Of a stretch of DNA of 64,000 bases, positions 8,141 to 16,336 are shown one piece after another. The stretch is from Haloferax sulfurifontis ATCC BAA-897. GTDB lineage: Archaea; Halobacteriota; Halobacteria; Halobacteriales; Haloferacaceae. Numbering within the stretch: position 1 is the first letter of the stretch; each line of letters opens with the position of its first letter. The position numbers and the translations under genes are program-made. A model generated the notes under the pieces. The model searched no databases. It had not been told where the DNA came from and was given only the letters and a program-made list of their open reading frames with translations. The stretch covers positions 1 to 64,000 of the forward strand of contig NZ_AOLM01000028.1 of assembly GCF_000337835.1 (NCBI RefSeq), in the 5' to 3' direction.

Positions 8141-9567
8141 GCCGCGAGCGACCCGGGCTGTACGGCTCCGACCGCTCGCCCGACGAACAGACGCGGGCCC
8201 TGCGCGCCGGCGAGGTCCCCGTCGCGGTGTACGGCCTCGGCAAGATGGGCCTCCCGCTGGCGGCCGTCTACGCCCGCGCGACGGGCAACGTCACCGGCGT
8301 CGACATCAGCGAGGACGTGGTCCGCGGCGTCAACGACGGCGAGTGCCACGTGGCGAAGGAACCGGGACTGCCCGAACTAGTCGCCGAGCAAGCCGAACGC
8401 GGCGCGCTCCGGGCGACCACCGACGGCGTCGCCGCGGCCGAATCCGCGGCGATTCACGTCATCATCGTCCCGACCCCGCTGACCGACGACCGCGAGCCCG
8501 ACCTCGCGGCGTTCGAGGCCGTCCTCGACAGCATCGCGCAGGGACTCGCTCCCGGCGACCTCGTCGTCGTCGAGTGCACCGTCCCGCCGGGGACGAGCAA
8601 AGACCTCGTGGTCCCGTACCTCGCGGACCGAAGCGGCCTCTCGGCCGGCGAGTTCGGCGTGGCGTTCTGCCCCGAACGGACCTCGTCGGGCCGGGCGCTC
8701 CGCGACATCACCGAGTCGCACCCGAAAATCGTCGGCGGCGTCGACGCCGAGAGCACCCGCGTCGCGGCGCTCGTCTACGGCGAGCTAACCTCGAACGAGG
8801 TGATTCCCGTGCGCGACGCGACGACCGCGGAGGCCGTGAAGCTGTTCGAGGGCGTCTACCGCGACGTGAACATCGCGCTCGCCAACGAACTCGCGCGGCT
8901 CCGCGACGACCTCGGCATCGACGTGGCCGAGGCCATCGACGCGGCCAACACCCAGCCGTACTGCGACATCCACGCGCCCGGCCCGGGCGTCGGCGGCCAC
9001 TGCATCCCGTGGTACCCGTACTTCATCACGAGCCGAGTCGAGGCCGAGACGCCCCTGCTCCTGACCGCCCGCGAGGTCAACGACAGCATGCCGGCGTTCA
9101 CCGCCGACAAGCTCCGCGACGAGTTGGCCGCGGCGGGCCGAGAGATTCGGGGCGCGACCGTCGCCGTCCTCGGCGTCACCTACCGCCCCGGCGTCGCCGA
9201 GACGCGCGCGACGCCCGCCGCGGGCGTCATCGACCGGCTGAACGAACTCGGCGCGACCGTCCTCGCGGTCGACCCGATGCTCTCCGACGAGGTGGTCGCC
9301 TCGTTCGGTGCGACCCCCGTCTCGCTCGCCGACCTGCCGGCCCGCGCTATCGACGCGGCCGTGGTCGTCACGCCGCACGAGGAGTTCGACGACATCGACT
9401 GGGCCGCCTTCGACGACCTCGTCGTCGTCGACGGCCGCGGCACCCTCGGCGACATCGGCCACCGCGTGTACGAAATCGGCGGCGGACCGCGGGGCGAGTC
9501 GTCGGCCGACGCCGACGCCGGCCCCGAGGTGGCGGCCGACGCGCCGCACGGAGGGCCGAACCGATGA
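8137..9567 (+). CDS. UDP-GlcNAc/ManNAc 6-dehydrogenase, WbpA/WecC family
   Basis: 476 aa. Four-electron NAD-dependent oxidation of the C6 hydroxyl of a UDP-HexNAc to the uronic acid. Seen: Rossmann VAVYGLGKMGLPLAAVYA (about 29-46), VPTPLTD, ECTVPPGTS, FCPERTSSGRALRD, KLFEGVYRDVNIALANELA, and the catalytic Cys near 289 in PGVGGHCIPWYP, then GVTYRPGVAETRATP in the C-terminal domain. In the proposed pathway it acts first, giving UDP-GlcNAcA; sequence alone does not separate GlcNAc from ManNAc specificity. The C-terminal 25 residues are low-complexity. Start and stop codons overlap both neighbours, implying coupled translation. Confidence 0.93.
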   Translation: MSRERPGLYGSDRSPDEQTRALRAGEVPVAVYGLGKMGLPLAAVYARATGNVTGVDISEDVVRGVNDGECHVAKEPGLPELVAEQAERGALRATTDGVAAAESAAIHVIIVPTPLTDDREPDLAAFEAVLDSIAQGLAPGDLVVVECTVPPGTSKDLVVPYLADRSGLSAGEFGVAFCPERTSSGRALRDITESHPKIVGGVDAESTRVAALVYGELTSNEVIPVRDATTAEAVKLFEGVYRDVNIALANELARLRDDLGIDVAEAIDAANTQPYCDIHAPGPGVGGHCIPWYPYFITSRVEAETPLLLTAREVNDSMPAFTADKLRDELAAAGREIRGATVAVLGVTYRPGVAETRATPAAGVIDRLNELGATVLAVDPMLSDEVVASFGATPVSLADLPARAIDAAVVVTPHEEFDDIDWAAFDDLVVVDGRGTLGDIGHRVYEIGGGPRGESSADADAGPEVAADAPHGGPNR

Positions 9568-10649
9568 GCCGCCTCAAGGTGCTCTCGGTCGTCGGCGCGC
9601 GCCCGCAGTTCATCAAGGCGTTCCCCGTCTCCGACGCGCTCAGACGCGACCACGACGAGGTGCTCGTCCACACCGGCCAGCACTACGACGAGTCGATGTC
9701 GGGCGTGTTCTTCGACGAACTCGACATCCCGGAACCGGACTACAACCTCGGCGTCGGCTCGGGCGGCCACGCCGCCCAGACCGCCGAGATGATGACCCGG
9801 CTGGACGCCGTCGTCGCCGACGAGGCCCCCGACGTGGTGCTCGTCTACGGCGACACCAACTCCACGCTCGCGGCGGCGCTCGTGGCCGCGAAGCGCGACC
9901 CCGCGCTGGCGCACGTCGAGGCCGGCCTGCGGAGCCACAACTGGGAGATGCCCGAAGAGGTCAACCGCGTGCTCACCGACCACTGCTCGGACCTGCTTTT
10001 CGCGCCCTCCGAGTCTGCCGCCGAGACGCTGGCGGCCGAGGGCATCCGCGACGGCGTCTCCGTGACCGGCGACGTGCAGTACGACGCCGTCCTCCGGGTC
10101 CGCGAGGCCGCCCGCGAGCGGTCGACGATACTCGACGGACTCGACCTCCGAGACGGCGAGTACGTCCTCGCGACGGTCCACCGCGCCGCCAACACCGACG
10201 ACCGCGGCCGCCTCGAAGGCATCGTGGAGGGGCTGGCGTCGTCGGAGCTTCCGGTCGTCTTCCCGGTCCACCCGCGGACCGAGGGGGCGCTCGAAGCAAG
10301 CGGCCTCTGGTCGCGGCTCGCCGACGCCGAGAACGTCGTCCTCGTGGAGCCGGTCGGCTACCTCGATTTCGTCCGCCTGCTCGACGGCGCGGAGCGCGTC
10401 GCCACCGACTCCGGCGGCGTCCAGAAGGAGGCGTTCTACCTCGACACCCGGTGTCTCACGCTCCGCGACGAGACCGAGTGGACCGAGACCGTCGACGCCG
10501 GCTGGAACACCCTCGTCGGCGCGGACGCGACCGCGATTCGAGCGGCGCTGGCCGACGACGACCCGCTCCCGGAGAAGCCCTCGCTGTACGGCGACGGGAG
10601 CGCCGCCGAGCGAATCGTCGCCGCGCTCTCGGAGTACGAGCATGCGTGA
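9564..10649 (+). CDS. wecB: Non-hydrolysing UDP-HexNAc 2-epimerase, WecB/WbpI family
   Basis: 361 aa. Inverts C2 of a UDP-2-acetamido sugar. Seen: VVGARPQFIK at residues 9-18, HTGQHYDESMS, VYGDTNSTLA, HVEAGLRSHNWEMPEE, TVHRAANTDD, and the nucleotide-binding DSGGVQKEA followed by LRDETEWTET. It is a full-length GT-B epimerase. In this operon the likely substrate is UDP-2,3-diacetamido-glucuronate (the WbpI reaction) rather than UDP-GlcNAc, because all four preceding families of that pathway are present; WecB-type activity on UDP-GlcNAc remains an alternative. Translationally coupled on both sides (ATGA at 9564; ATG of the next gene at 10642). Confidence 0.93.
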   Translation: MSRLKVLSVVGARPQFIKAFPVSDALRRDHDEVLVHTGQHYDESMSGVFFDELDIPEPDYNLGVGSGGHAAQTAEMMTRLDAVVADEAPDVVLVYGDTNSTLAAALVAAKRDPALAHVEAGLRSHNWEMPEEVNRVLTDHCSDLLFAPSESAAETLAAEGIRDGVSVTGDVQYDAVLRVREAARERSTILDGLDLRDGEYVLATVHRAANTDDRGRLEGIVEGLASSELPVVFPVHPRTEGALEASGLWSRLADAENVVLVEPVGYLDFVRLLDGAERVATDSGGVQKEAFYLDTRCLTLRDETEWTETVDAGWNTLVGADATAIRAALADDDPLPEKPSLYGDGSAAERIVAALSEYEHA

Positions 10650-11652
10650 GAGGAAGGAAGATGCGGATGCGCGAGATGACTTCCGTGTGACCGCCGGAGA
10701 GCCGAGCGAGTCCGGCGAACCCGGCCCCGGCTTCGCGGTCTGTCTGACCCACGACGTGGACCGCCCGTACAAGACGTATCAGGGGCTGTACTACGCGGCG
10801 AAGTCGAATCCGGGCTACCACCTCCGGACGCTCCTCCGGCGGGAGAACCCCTACTGGCAGTTCGAGGACATCATGGCGCTGGAACGCGACCTCGGCGTGC
10901 GCTCGTCGTTCTACTTCCTCAACGAGCCGAGCCTCCTCGAAACGGGGTCGCTGTCGGACTGGCTCGAACCGAAGAACTGGGTCGAACACCTCGGACGGTA
11001 CGACCTCGATTCGGCGTCGATAGCCGACGCCGTCCGCGACCTCGACGGGGGCGGCTGGGAGGTCGGCATCCACGGCTCGTTCCGGTCGTGCGACGACTTC
11101 GACCGCCTCCGGACCGAAAAGCGCGAACTCGAAGCGGTGCTCGGCCACGAGGTCGTCGGCGGCCGCCAGCACCACCTCAAACTCGGGCCGAACACGTGGC
11201 GCTACCACCGCGAACTCGGCTTAAAATACGACGCCAGTCCCGGGTCGAGTTCGGAAAACGGCTTCCAGCACGGCTACCGGCCGTTCAGACCCTTCGGCGA
11301 CGACTTCGTCGTCTTCCCGCTGACGCTGATGGAAGTGTCGCTTCCCGACCCCGGGTCGGCGTTCGACGAGGCGTGGGCCGAATGCGAGCGCCTCCTGGAC
11401 GAGGCCGAGGCGAACGACGCCGTGATGACGGTGCTGTGGCACCCGCGGTACTTCAACGAAGACGAGTTCCCCGGCTATCGCCGGCTCTACCGCCGCATCG
11501 TCGAGCGGGCGCTCGACCGCGGCGCGTGGGTCGGCCCCGTCGCCGACTACTACCGGACGTTCCTGGCCGAGCGCGATTCCGGTGAGGAATCGAGCGAGAC
11601 GGAGACCGAAAGCGCGACCGCCGGCGGCGCGGGTCGCTCGCCGTCGCCGTAG
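10642..11652 (+). CDS. Polysaccharide deacetylase-like (CE4/NodB fold) protein
   Basis: 336 aa. Last gene of the overlapping operon. CE4-type features: FAVCLTHDVDRPY (the Asp-Asp/His-Asp region for metal and base), SSFYFLNEPSLL, GGWEVGIHGSFRSCDDFDRLRTEKRELE (an HG-type metal His), and VLWHPRYFNEDEFPGYRRLY near the end. It resembles haloarchaeal deacetylase-like proteins found in glycan loci. A deacetylase here could trim N-acetyl groups from the diacetamido sugar or the finished glycan (inference). It has no signal peptide, so it is probably cytoplasmic. The Ser/Glu/Thr-rich last 30 residues look disordered. Confidence 0.8.
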   Translation: MRERKEDADARDDFRVTAGEPSESGEPGPGFAVCLTHDVDRPYKTYQGLYYAAKSNPGYHLRTLLRRENPYWQFEDIMALERDLGVRSSFYFLNEPSLLETGSLSDWLEPKNWVEHLGRYDLDSASIADAVRDLDGGGWEVGIHGSFRSCDDFDRLRTEKRELEAVLGHEVVGGRQHHLKLGPNTWRYHRELGLKYDASPGSSSENGFQHGYRPFRPFGDDFVVFPLTLMEVSLPDPGSAFDEAWAECERLLDEAEANDAVMTVLWHPRYFNEDEFPGYRRLYRRIVERALDRGAWVGPVADYYRTFLAERDSGEESSETETESATAGGAGRSPSP

Positions 11653-11681
11653 AATCCGGCGTCGTCGGTCGGTATCGGCCC

Positions 11682-11694
11682 CATAACAAAGCCG
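11682..11694 (+). promoter_or_regulatory. CATAAC motif 3
   Basis: CATAACAAAGCCG, 54 nt before the ATG at 11749. Differs from motif 2 in one base. Confidence 0.45.
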
Positions 11695-11748
11695 CCAGCG
11701 GGCTTCCTCTCGGACAGCCAATACCCCTCAGAGAGGCTATTCTGTATC

Positions 11749-13062
11749 ATGAATCCATCACCGAAGCAGTATCACCGCGACGGCGACGCCGACACGGAGC
11801 GACTCCAACGGTACGTCGACGTGCTCGACGACGTGCTCGACTACGCCCGCGAACGCGACTACAAGGGCTGGGACTACGGCGACGGCATGAGTAGCAGACT
11901 CTTGCTTTCGGTCCCCATCGACAACCGCTGGTTCAACCTCGCGGTCCAGGAGTTCATCAAGCGCTCGCCCGTCAACGTCCGCCCGCTGTTCCTCGTCGAA
12001 CAGCGCCGGAACTTCAAGGGCATCACGCTGTTCGCCATGGCGAACCGGACCCGCGCCCAGTTGGCCGAGTGGTTCGACGGCGACCGCCCGGCGGAGACGT
12101 ACCGCGACGACGCGGCGGCGCTGACGGAGTGGCTCGTCGAGAACCAGGCGAAGGGCTACAGCGGCTTCGCCGGCAGTCACCGCCACGTCATCCAGCACAT
12201 CTCCGGTCGCAACGGCCCGCGGTCGGGGATTCCCCACTCGCCGAACATCGTCTCGACGTCCTACGGCGTCAAGGCGCTCCTCGCCGGCCGGGAGTTCGAC
12301 CCGGACTACCCGGACATCGCCAAGACCGCCGTGGACGTGATGCTCGAGGACCTCAACTACCGGCCGAAGGACGACGGCGCGGTCATGGACTACTACCTCT
12401 CGCACCCGAAGGACAGCTACACGCTCAACGCGCTGGCCATCGGGGCGCGGCTGTTCGTCGAGCTGTACGACCACTTCGGCGACGAGGAACTGCTCGAACG
12501 CGCCGAGAAGGTGTACGACTTCGTCGCGTCGAAGCAGACCGACCGCGGCGGCTGGTACTACCGCGAGCCCGCGAGCGCCTCGCACCTCTCGATGGACAAC
12601 CACCACAACGGCTTCATCGTCGAGTGCTTCCAACGCTACGAGCAGGTCGTCGGCAGTGGCCGGTACGACGAGACGCTCGAACGCGGCCTCGACTTCTACG
12701 CCCGCGAGCTGTTCGACGAGGACGGCGCGCCGAACTTCGACGAGGAAAACCCCTACCCGCGTGACATCCACGCGACGGCGCAGGGCATCCTCGTGTTCAC
12801 CTACGCGGGGCAGTACGACCGCGCCGAGCGCGCCATCGACTGGGCGCTGGCGAACATGTACGTCCCGTCGGAGGGTCGGTTCTACTTCCGCAAACACCGC
12901 TTTTACACCAAGCGCATGACGCTCATGCGGTGGTGTCAGGCGTGGATGGCCTACGCCATCGCCGAGTACGTCGCCACCAGAATCGCCGGGGAACCGACCC
13001 ACGGCTACGGCATCGACGCCGACGGTATCGAGCGCCTACGGGCGGCGGCAGAGACTCCCTGA
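11749..13062 (+). CDS. Conserved haloarchaeal protein of (alpha/alpha)-barrel type
   Basis: 437 aa. I do not recognise an enzyme name with certainty. It has no hydrophobic membrane helices. Repeating helix pairs with aromatic and His clusters are seen: SMDNHHNGFIVECFQRYEQV, NPYPRDIHATAQGILVFTY and FYFRKHRFYTKRMTLMRWCQAWM. This pattern resembles six-hairpin glycoside hydrolases, unsaturated glucuronyl hydrolases and uronate C5-epimerases. A role in modifying or cleaving the uronate-containing glycan is possible. It is a single gene unit after the operon, with motif 3 upstream and a GC-rich inverted repeat 12 nt past its stop. Confidence 0.7.
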   Translation: MNPSPKQYHRDGDADTERLQRYVDVLDDVLDYARERDYKGWDYGDGMSSRLLLSVPIDNRWFNLAVQEFIKRSPVNVRPLFLVEQRRNFKGITLFAMANRTRAQLAEWFDGDRPAETYRDDAAALTEWLVENQAKGYSGFAGSHRHVIQHISGRNGPRSGIPHSPNIVSTSYGVKALLAGREFDPDYPDIAKTAVDVMLEDLNYRPKDDGAVMDYYLSHPKDSYTLNALAIGARLFVELYDHFGDEELLERAEKVYDFVASKQTDRGGWYYREPASASHLSMDNHHNGFIVECFQRYEQVVGSGRYDETLERGLDFYARELFDEDGAPNFDEENPYPRDIHATAQGILVFTYAGQYDRAERAIDWALANMYVPSEGRFYFRKHRFYTKRMTLMRWCQAWMAYAIAEYVATRIAGEPTHGYGIDADGIERLRAAAETP

Positions 13063-13073
13063 ACGGCGGGCAG

Positions 13074-13091
13074 GCCGGCGCGAACGCCGGC
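13074..13091. repeat. GC-rich inverted repeat downstream of the barrel-like gene
   Basis: GCCGGC-GCGAAC-GCCGGC, 12 nt after the stop codon at 13062 and just before motif 4. It could help transcript 3'-end formation, but no T-run follows. Confidence 0.4.
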
Positions 13092-13100
13092 TAGTCGCTT

Positions 13101-13113
13101 CATAACAAATCCC
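13101..13113 (+). promoter_or_regulatory. CATAAC motif 4
   Basis: CATAACAAATCCC, in the gap before the first FemAB-like gene, 244 nt before its ATG. A 73-codon frame (13140-13361) overlaps that ATG, but its codon use is not convincing. Confidence 0.45.
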
Positions 13114-13357
13114 CGTCCTCCCGTCACAGTAGTTCGAGAATGTCTTTTCGAATGATACACGCCGACGCGGCCCGACCGGACCGCGGGTCGATTTACGGGG
13201 CCGCCGCGTCGGCCGGGGAATCAGCTGATTTCGGGCTGTTCGAGCGGTTTGAACGGGGAATCGGAAGCAGTCGAGTCGAGCGAGACGGTCGGGCCAGCCC
13301 CGCACCGTGTTGTCGAGGGTCACGGACGCAGTACGAACACCTGACGGCCCCCAGCCC

Positions 13358-14446
13358 ATGACCATCGAAATCGCCGAGTTCGACCACCGCGACCGCGACG
13401 AGTGGGACACGTACGTCGAGCGGTCGAGTCAGGCCAGCCTCTTTCACCAGTACGAGGCGCTTCGGCTCCAGGCGAAGTACTCGAACTCGAAGCTCCACCT
13501 GCTGGTCGGCTACAAGACCGAAGAGCCGGTCGGCCTGTTCCCCGTCTTCGAGATTCGAAAGGGGCTGGTCAAGACGGCGTTCTCGCCGCCGCCGCACATC
13601 GGCGTCCCCTATCTCGGACCGGTGATGCTCGACGCCGGCAACATCAAGAGCCGCAAGTTCGAGCGCCGCCGCAACCAGTTCATCGACGGCTGTACCGAGT
13701 GGATAGGCGAACACATCGGTCCCAACTACACGCACGTCCGCGTGGGCGACTACTACACCGACATGCGGACGTTCCTCTGGGGCGGCTGTGACGTGTCGCC
13801 GAAGTACACCTACAACGTCGACCTGACCCGCGGCGAGGAGGACCTCCTCATGTCGTTCAGCCGGAGCGCCCGGCGGAACATCCGCGACGGGCGAAAGCTC
13901 GTCTCGGGAATCGAGGAGGGCGACCGCGACGACATCTGTTCGATTCTCACGCTGGTCGAAAACCGCTACGAGGAACAGGACATGTCGTTCGACGTGCCGC
14001 CGCAGTTCGTCATGGACCTGTACGACTCGCTCCCGGCGGGGCAGGTCCGCCCCTACGTCTTCCGGTACGACGGAACGTTCGTGAGCGGGATTCTCGTCCT
14101 CCAGTACGGGGACACGCTCTACCGCTGGCTCGGCGGCGTCCGCCCCCAGCGGGACTTCGGCATCGACGTCAACGACCTGCTGGACTGGCGCATCATGCGC
14201 GACGGGATGGACGCCGGGATGCGCCGCTACGACCTCGTCGGCGCGAACAACCGCCGGCTCAACCGCTACAAGAGCAAGTACAACCCCGAACTCGTCACGT
14301 TCTACCAAATCGAACACGGCGCGCTCCCGGTCAGAACCATCGCGCACCTGTACAAGAGCCGACTCGGCCCCGGCATCGAGATGCTGTCCCGGGGAAACGG
14401 GACGAGCTTCCCGTCGCGGCTCGTCTCGGGGTTCCTCCACCGATGA
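13358..14446 (+). CDS. FemAB/GNAT-like acyltransferase, copy 1
   Basis: 362 aa. Related to FemX/CelD-type GNAT proteins, which transfer aminoacyl or other acyl groups. Seen: an N-terminal GNAT-like half with LFHQYEALRLQAKYSNSKL and PPPHIGVPYLGPVML, a middle SFSRSARRNIRDGRKL segment (basic, typical of FemAB acceptor and tRNA regions), and a second GNAT half with FVSGILVLQYGDTLYRWLGG and KYDLVGANNRR-like YDLVGANNRRLNRYKSKYNPE at the end. Archaea lack murein, so the acceptor is more likely an amino sugar of the glycan made next door. The frame extends to a GTG at 13307; the ATG at 13358 is preferred. Confidence 0.8.
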   Translation: MTIEIAEFDHRDRDEWDTYVERSSQASLFHQYEALRLQAKYSNSKLHLLVGYKTEEPVGLFPVFEIRKGLVKTAFSPPPHIGVPYLGPVMLDAGNIKSRKFERRRNQFIDGCTEWIGEHIGPNYTHVRVGDYYTDMRTFLWGGCDVSPKYTYNVDLTRGEEDLLMSFSRSARRNIRDGRKLVSGIEEGDRDDICSILTLVENRYEEQDMSFDVPPQFVMDLYDSLPAGQVRPYVFRYDGTFVSGILVLQYGDTLYRWLGGVRPQRDFGIDVNDLLDWRIMRDGMDAGMRRYDLVGANNRRLNRYKSKYNPELVTFYQIEHGALPVRTIAHLYKSRLGPGIEMLSRGNGTSFPSRLVSGFLHR

Positions 14447-14522
14447 CGACCCGCCCGCCGCGCCGACCGACGCACCGACCGATGCACCGACCGACGACCA
14501 CCCAACCACACGACCACGACAC

Positions 14523-15560
14523 ATGTCACAACTCCGTATCGAACCCCTGAGCCTCGACGAGTGGGGAGCCGCGCTCCCCCCGTCGGGAACCGAAGTCTTC
14601 CACACCCCCGCAGTGCTCGCCGCAATCGACGAGCACTTCGACGGCGAAATGCACCTATTCGGCGTCTTCAAGGGCCAAGAGCCTGTCGCGCTGTTCCCGA
14701 CGTTCGTCCGCCGGAACCCCCTCGGACGGGTCGTCGTCTCCCCGCCGCCGTCGATGGCGATTCCATACATCGGCCCGGTGATGATGCCGAACAGCCCGAA
14801 ACAGAGCGCCTACGAGTCGGTGAACCGCGAGTTCGCCGACCTCGTGGTCGAGGAACTCGGCATCCGCTCGAACCGGACGTTCGTCCGCCTGCTCTGCTCG
14901 CCGGCGTATCTCGACCCCCGCCCGTTCGAGTGGACCGGCTTCGCGGTCAAGCCCTCCTTTACCTACCGGCTCGACCTCGACGGGCGCTCGCTCGACGAGA
15001 TACAGGCCCAGTTCAGTAGCAGTCTCCGCCGCGAGATTCGGCAGGCCAGCGACCTCGACATCACCATCGCGGACGAGGGGCTCGACGGCGCTCGCGTCGT
15101 CTACGACGACGTGGTCTCGCGGTACGACGAGCAGGACGAACCGTTCGGGATGCCGTGGGAGTTCGTCGAGTCGCTGGTCGAGAACCTCGGCGACCGGTGT
15201 CGGGTGTACGTCGCCCGCGACCCCGACGGCGAGTACCTCAGCGGGATGATCGTCCCCTTCTCCGCCGAGGTGGGCTACTTCTGGCTCGGCGGCGCGCGCG
15301 GGGAGTACGACGGCGTCAGCATCAACAGCCTGCTCCACTGGACCATCATCGAAGACATCGTCGAAGACGAGGCGCTCGCGTCTGTCACGAAGTACGACCT
15401 CGTCGGCGCGAACACGGAGCGGCTCTGCAACTACAAATCGAAGTTCGGCGGCGAGCTCGTCCCGTACTACGTCGTCGAGTCGACCGGCGTCGGGATGAAC
15501 CTCGCCAAGCGGACCTACCAGCTCCTGAGCAAGGGGTCCGAGCGAATCGCCACGAAGTGA
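14523..15560 (+). CDS. FemAB/GNAT-like acyltransferase, copy 2
   Basis: 345 aa. Paralogue of the preceding protein, with the same order of landmarks: VVSPPPSMAIPYIGPVMM, FSSSLRREIRQASDL, YDEQDEPFGMPWEFV, GYFWLGGARGEYDGVSIN and KYDLVGANTERLCNYKSKFGGE. Identity appears moderate, so the duplication is not recent and specificities may differ. It starts at ATG 14523 after a 76-bp spacer made of GACCGACGCACC-like short repeats. Neither copy has a signal peptide. Acyl donor and acceptor are unknown; modification of diacetamido-uronate carboxyl or amino groups is a testable guess. Confidence 0.8.
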   Translation: MSQLRIEPLSLDEWGAALPPSGTEVFHTPAVLAAIDEHFDGEMHLFGVFKGQEPVALFPTFVRRNPLGRVVVSPPPSMAIPYIGPVMMPNSPKQSAYESVNREFADLVVEELGIRSNRTFVRLLCSPAYLDPRPFEWTGFAVKPSFTYRLDLDGRSLDEIQAQFSSSLRREIRQASDLDITIADEGLDGARVVYDDVVSRYDEQDEPFGMPWEFVESLVENLGDRCRVYVARDPDGEYLSGMIVPFSAEVGYFWLGGARGEYDGVSINSLLHWTIIEDIVEDEALASVTKYDLVGANTERLCNYKSKFGGELVPYYVVESTGVGMNLAKRTYQLLSKGSERIATK

Positions 15561-15599
15561 GTCGTCCGGGTCGGCTCATCGGCCGCGAGACGACCGCAG

Positions 15600-15896
15600 T
15601 CACGCCATCTGCTGTGTTTGGATGACGTGCCAGATGTTCTCGGCGTCGTCGGTGATGCCGTACACCCGCCCTTTTCGGCGCTGTTCCGGGACGAGGAGTT
15701 CCACGAGCGAGCGGTCTCTGAGTTCCTGGAGCGCCCGCGAGACGTGGGCGACCGCGCTCTCCGAATCGGTGGCGATCTGCGTCGGCGTCGCCGGGCCCTC
15801 GGAGAGCCGCTCAAGCACGGAGACGCGGTAGCGAGAGCTGATGACGAAGCCCACGTCGTCCCACGGCACGTCGTCGCCCCCGTCGACGGAGCTCAC
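15600..15896 (-). CDS. Small winged-helix regulator (ArsR/MarR-like)
   Basis: 98 aa. One winged-helix domain: helix pair SRYRVSVLERLSEGPATPTQIA, recognition helix SAVAHVSRALQELRDRSLVEL, and a wing ending KGRVYGITDDAENIW. Single-domain haloarchaeal regulators of this size are usually dimeric DNA-binding proteins. It lies convergent to the second FemAB gene and downstream of the glycan locus; it could control it or be unrelated. No ligand Cys cluster is visible, so metal sensing is not suggested. Confidence 0.8.
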   Translation of the reverse strand: MSSVDGGDDVPWDDVGFVISSRYRVSVLERLSEGPATPTQIATDSESAVAHVSRALQELRDRSLVELLVPEQRRKGRVYGITDDAENIWHVIQTQQMA

Positions 15897-16336
15897 GCAA
15901 CGCCCACCTCGCTCGCGGAGACGGGTCGGAGCGCAATCGAGTCGGAGCGTTCTCTCGGGGCCGTTCGGCGGCGAGCGGAGACGGCGGCCCGGTGGCGGCG
16001 GTCCGTATCGCCCGCGGCGGTCGCGGCGGTCGCGGCGGTCGCGGCGGTCGGCGACGGGAGGACCACCGACGGTGGCGGAGACGTATCTTCCGAAAACAGG
16101 CGCATTAACGGGAGATTAACCGCGATGTCGGCGGGTGCCCGGCGTGCCGGCCGCATCGGTTCGGTGCGCATTCGTTCGTTAGTACGAACTTAATTACATA
16201 AAGTCGTCGTTTGAATTATATTCACGCGTTCGTGAGAGTCTCGGATGTTTGAACGTCTCGTTGACAGGAGTTTGGTCGATACCGACTCGCGAGAACGACG
16301 ACGAGGCTCATATCCGTCTCACTCGTATCGGCCGGT
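15897..16336. other. Intergenic region with GC triplet-type repeats and a dyad
   Basis: About 440 bp between divergent genes. It holds a run of 9-bp GCGGCGGTC-like tandem units (about 16013-16050), a perfect 6-bp-arm dyad at 16174-16189 and an AT-rich stretch (16188-16222) that may contain promoters. No gene seen. Confidence 0.6.
16174..16189. promoter_or_regulatory. Inverted repeat, candidate operator
   Basis: GTTCGT-TAGT-ACGAAC, next to an AT-rich segment between the winged-helix gene and the DUF6544-like gene. Operator role is inferred only from symmetry and position. Confidence 0.35.

Noticed and set aside
13140-13361. 73-codon frame before the first FemAB gene, with ATGA overlap
   Set aside because: Weak codon bias and no recognisable motif; the overlap follows automatically from ATGA. 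A real small gene is not excluded.
16013-16050. GCGGCGGTC tandem units as a possible regulatory array
   Set aside because: Simple GC-rich low-complexity DNA; no link to a gene start and probably replication slippage.
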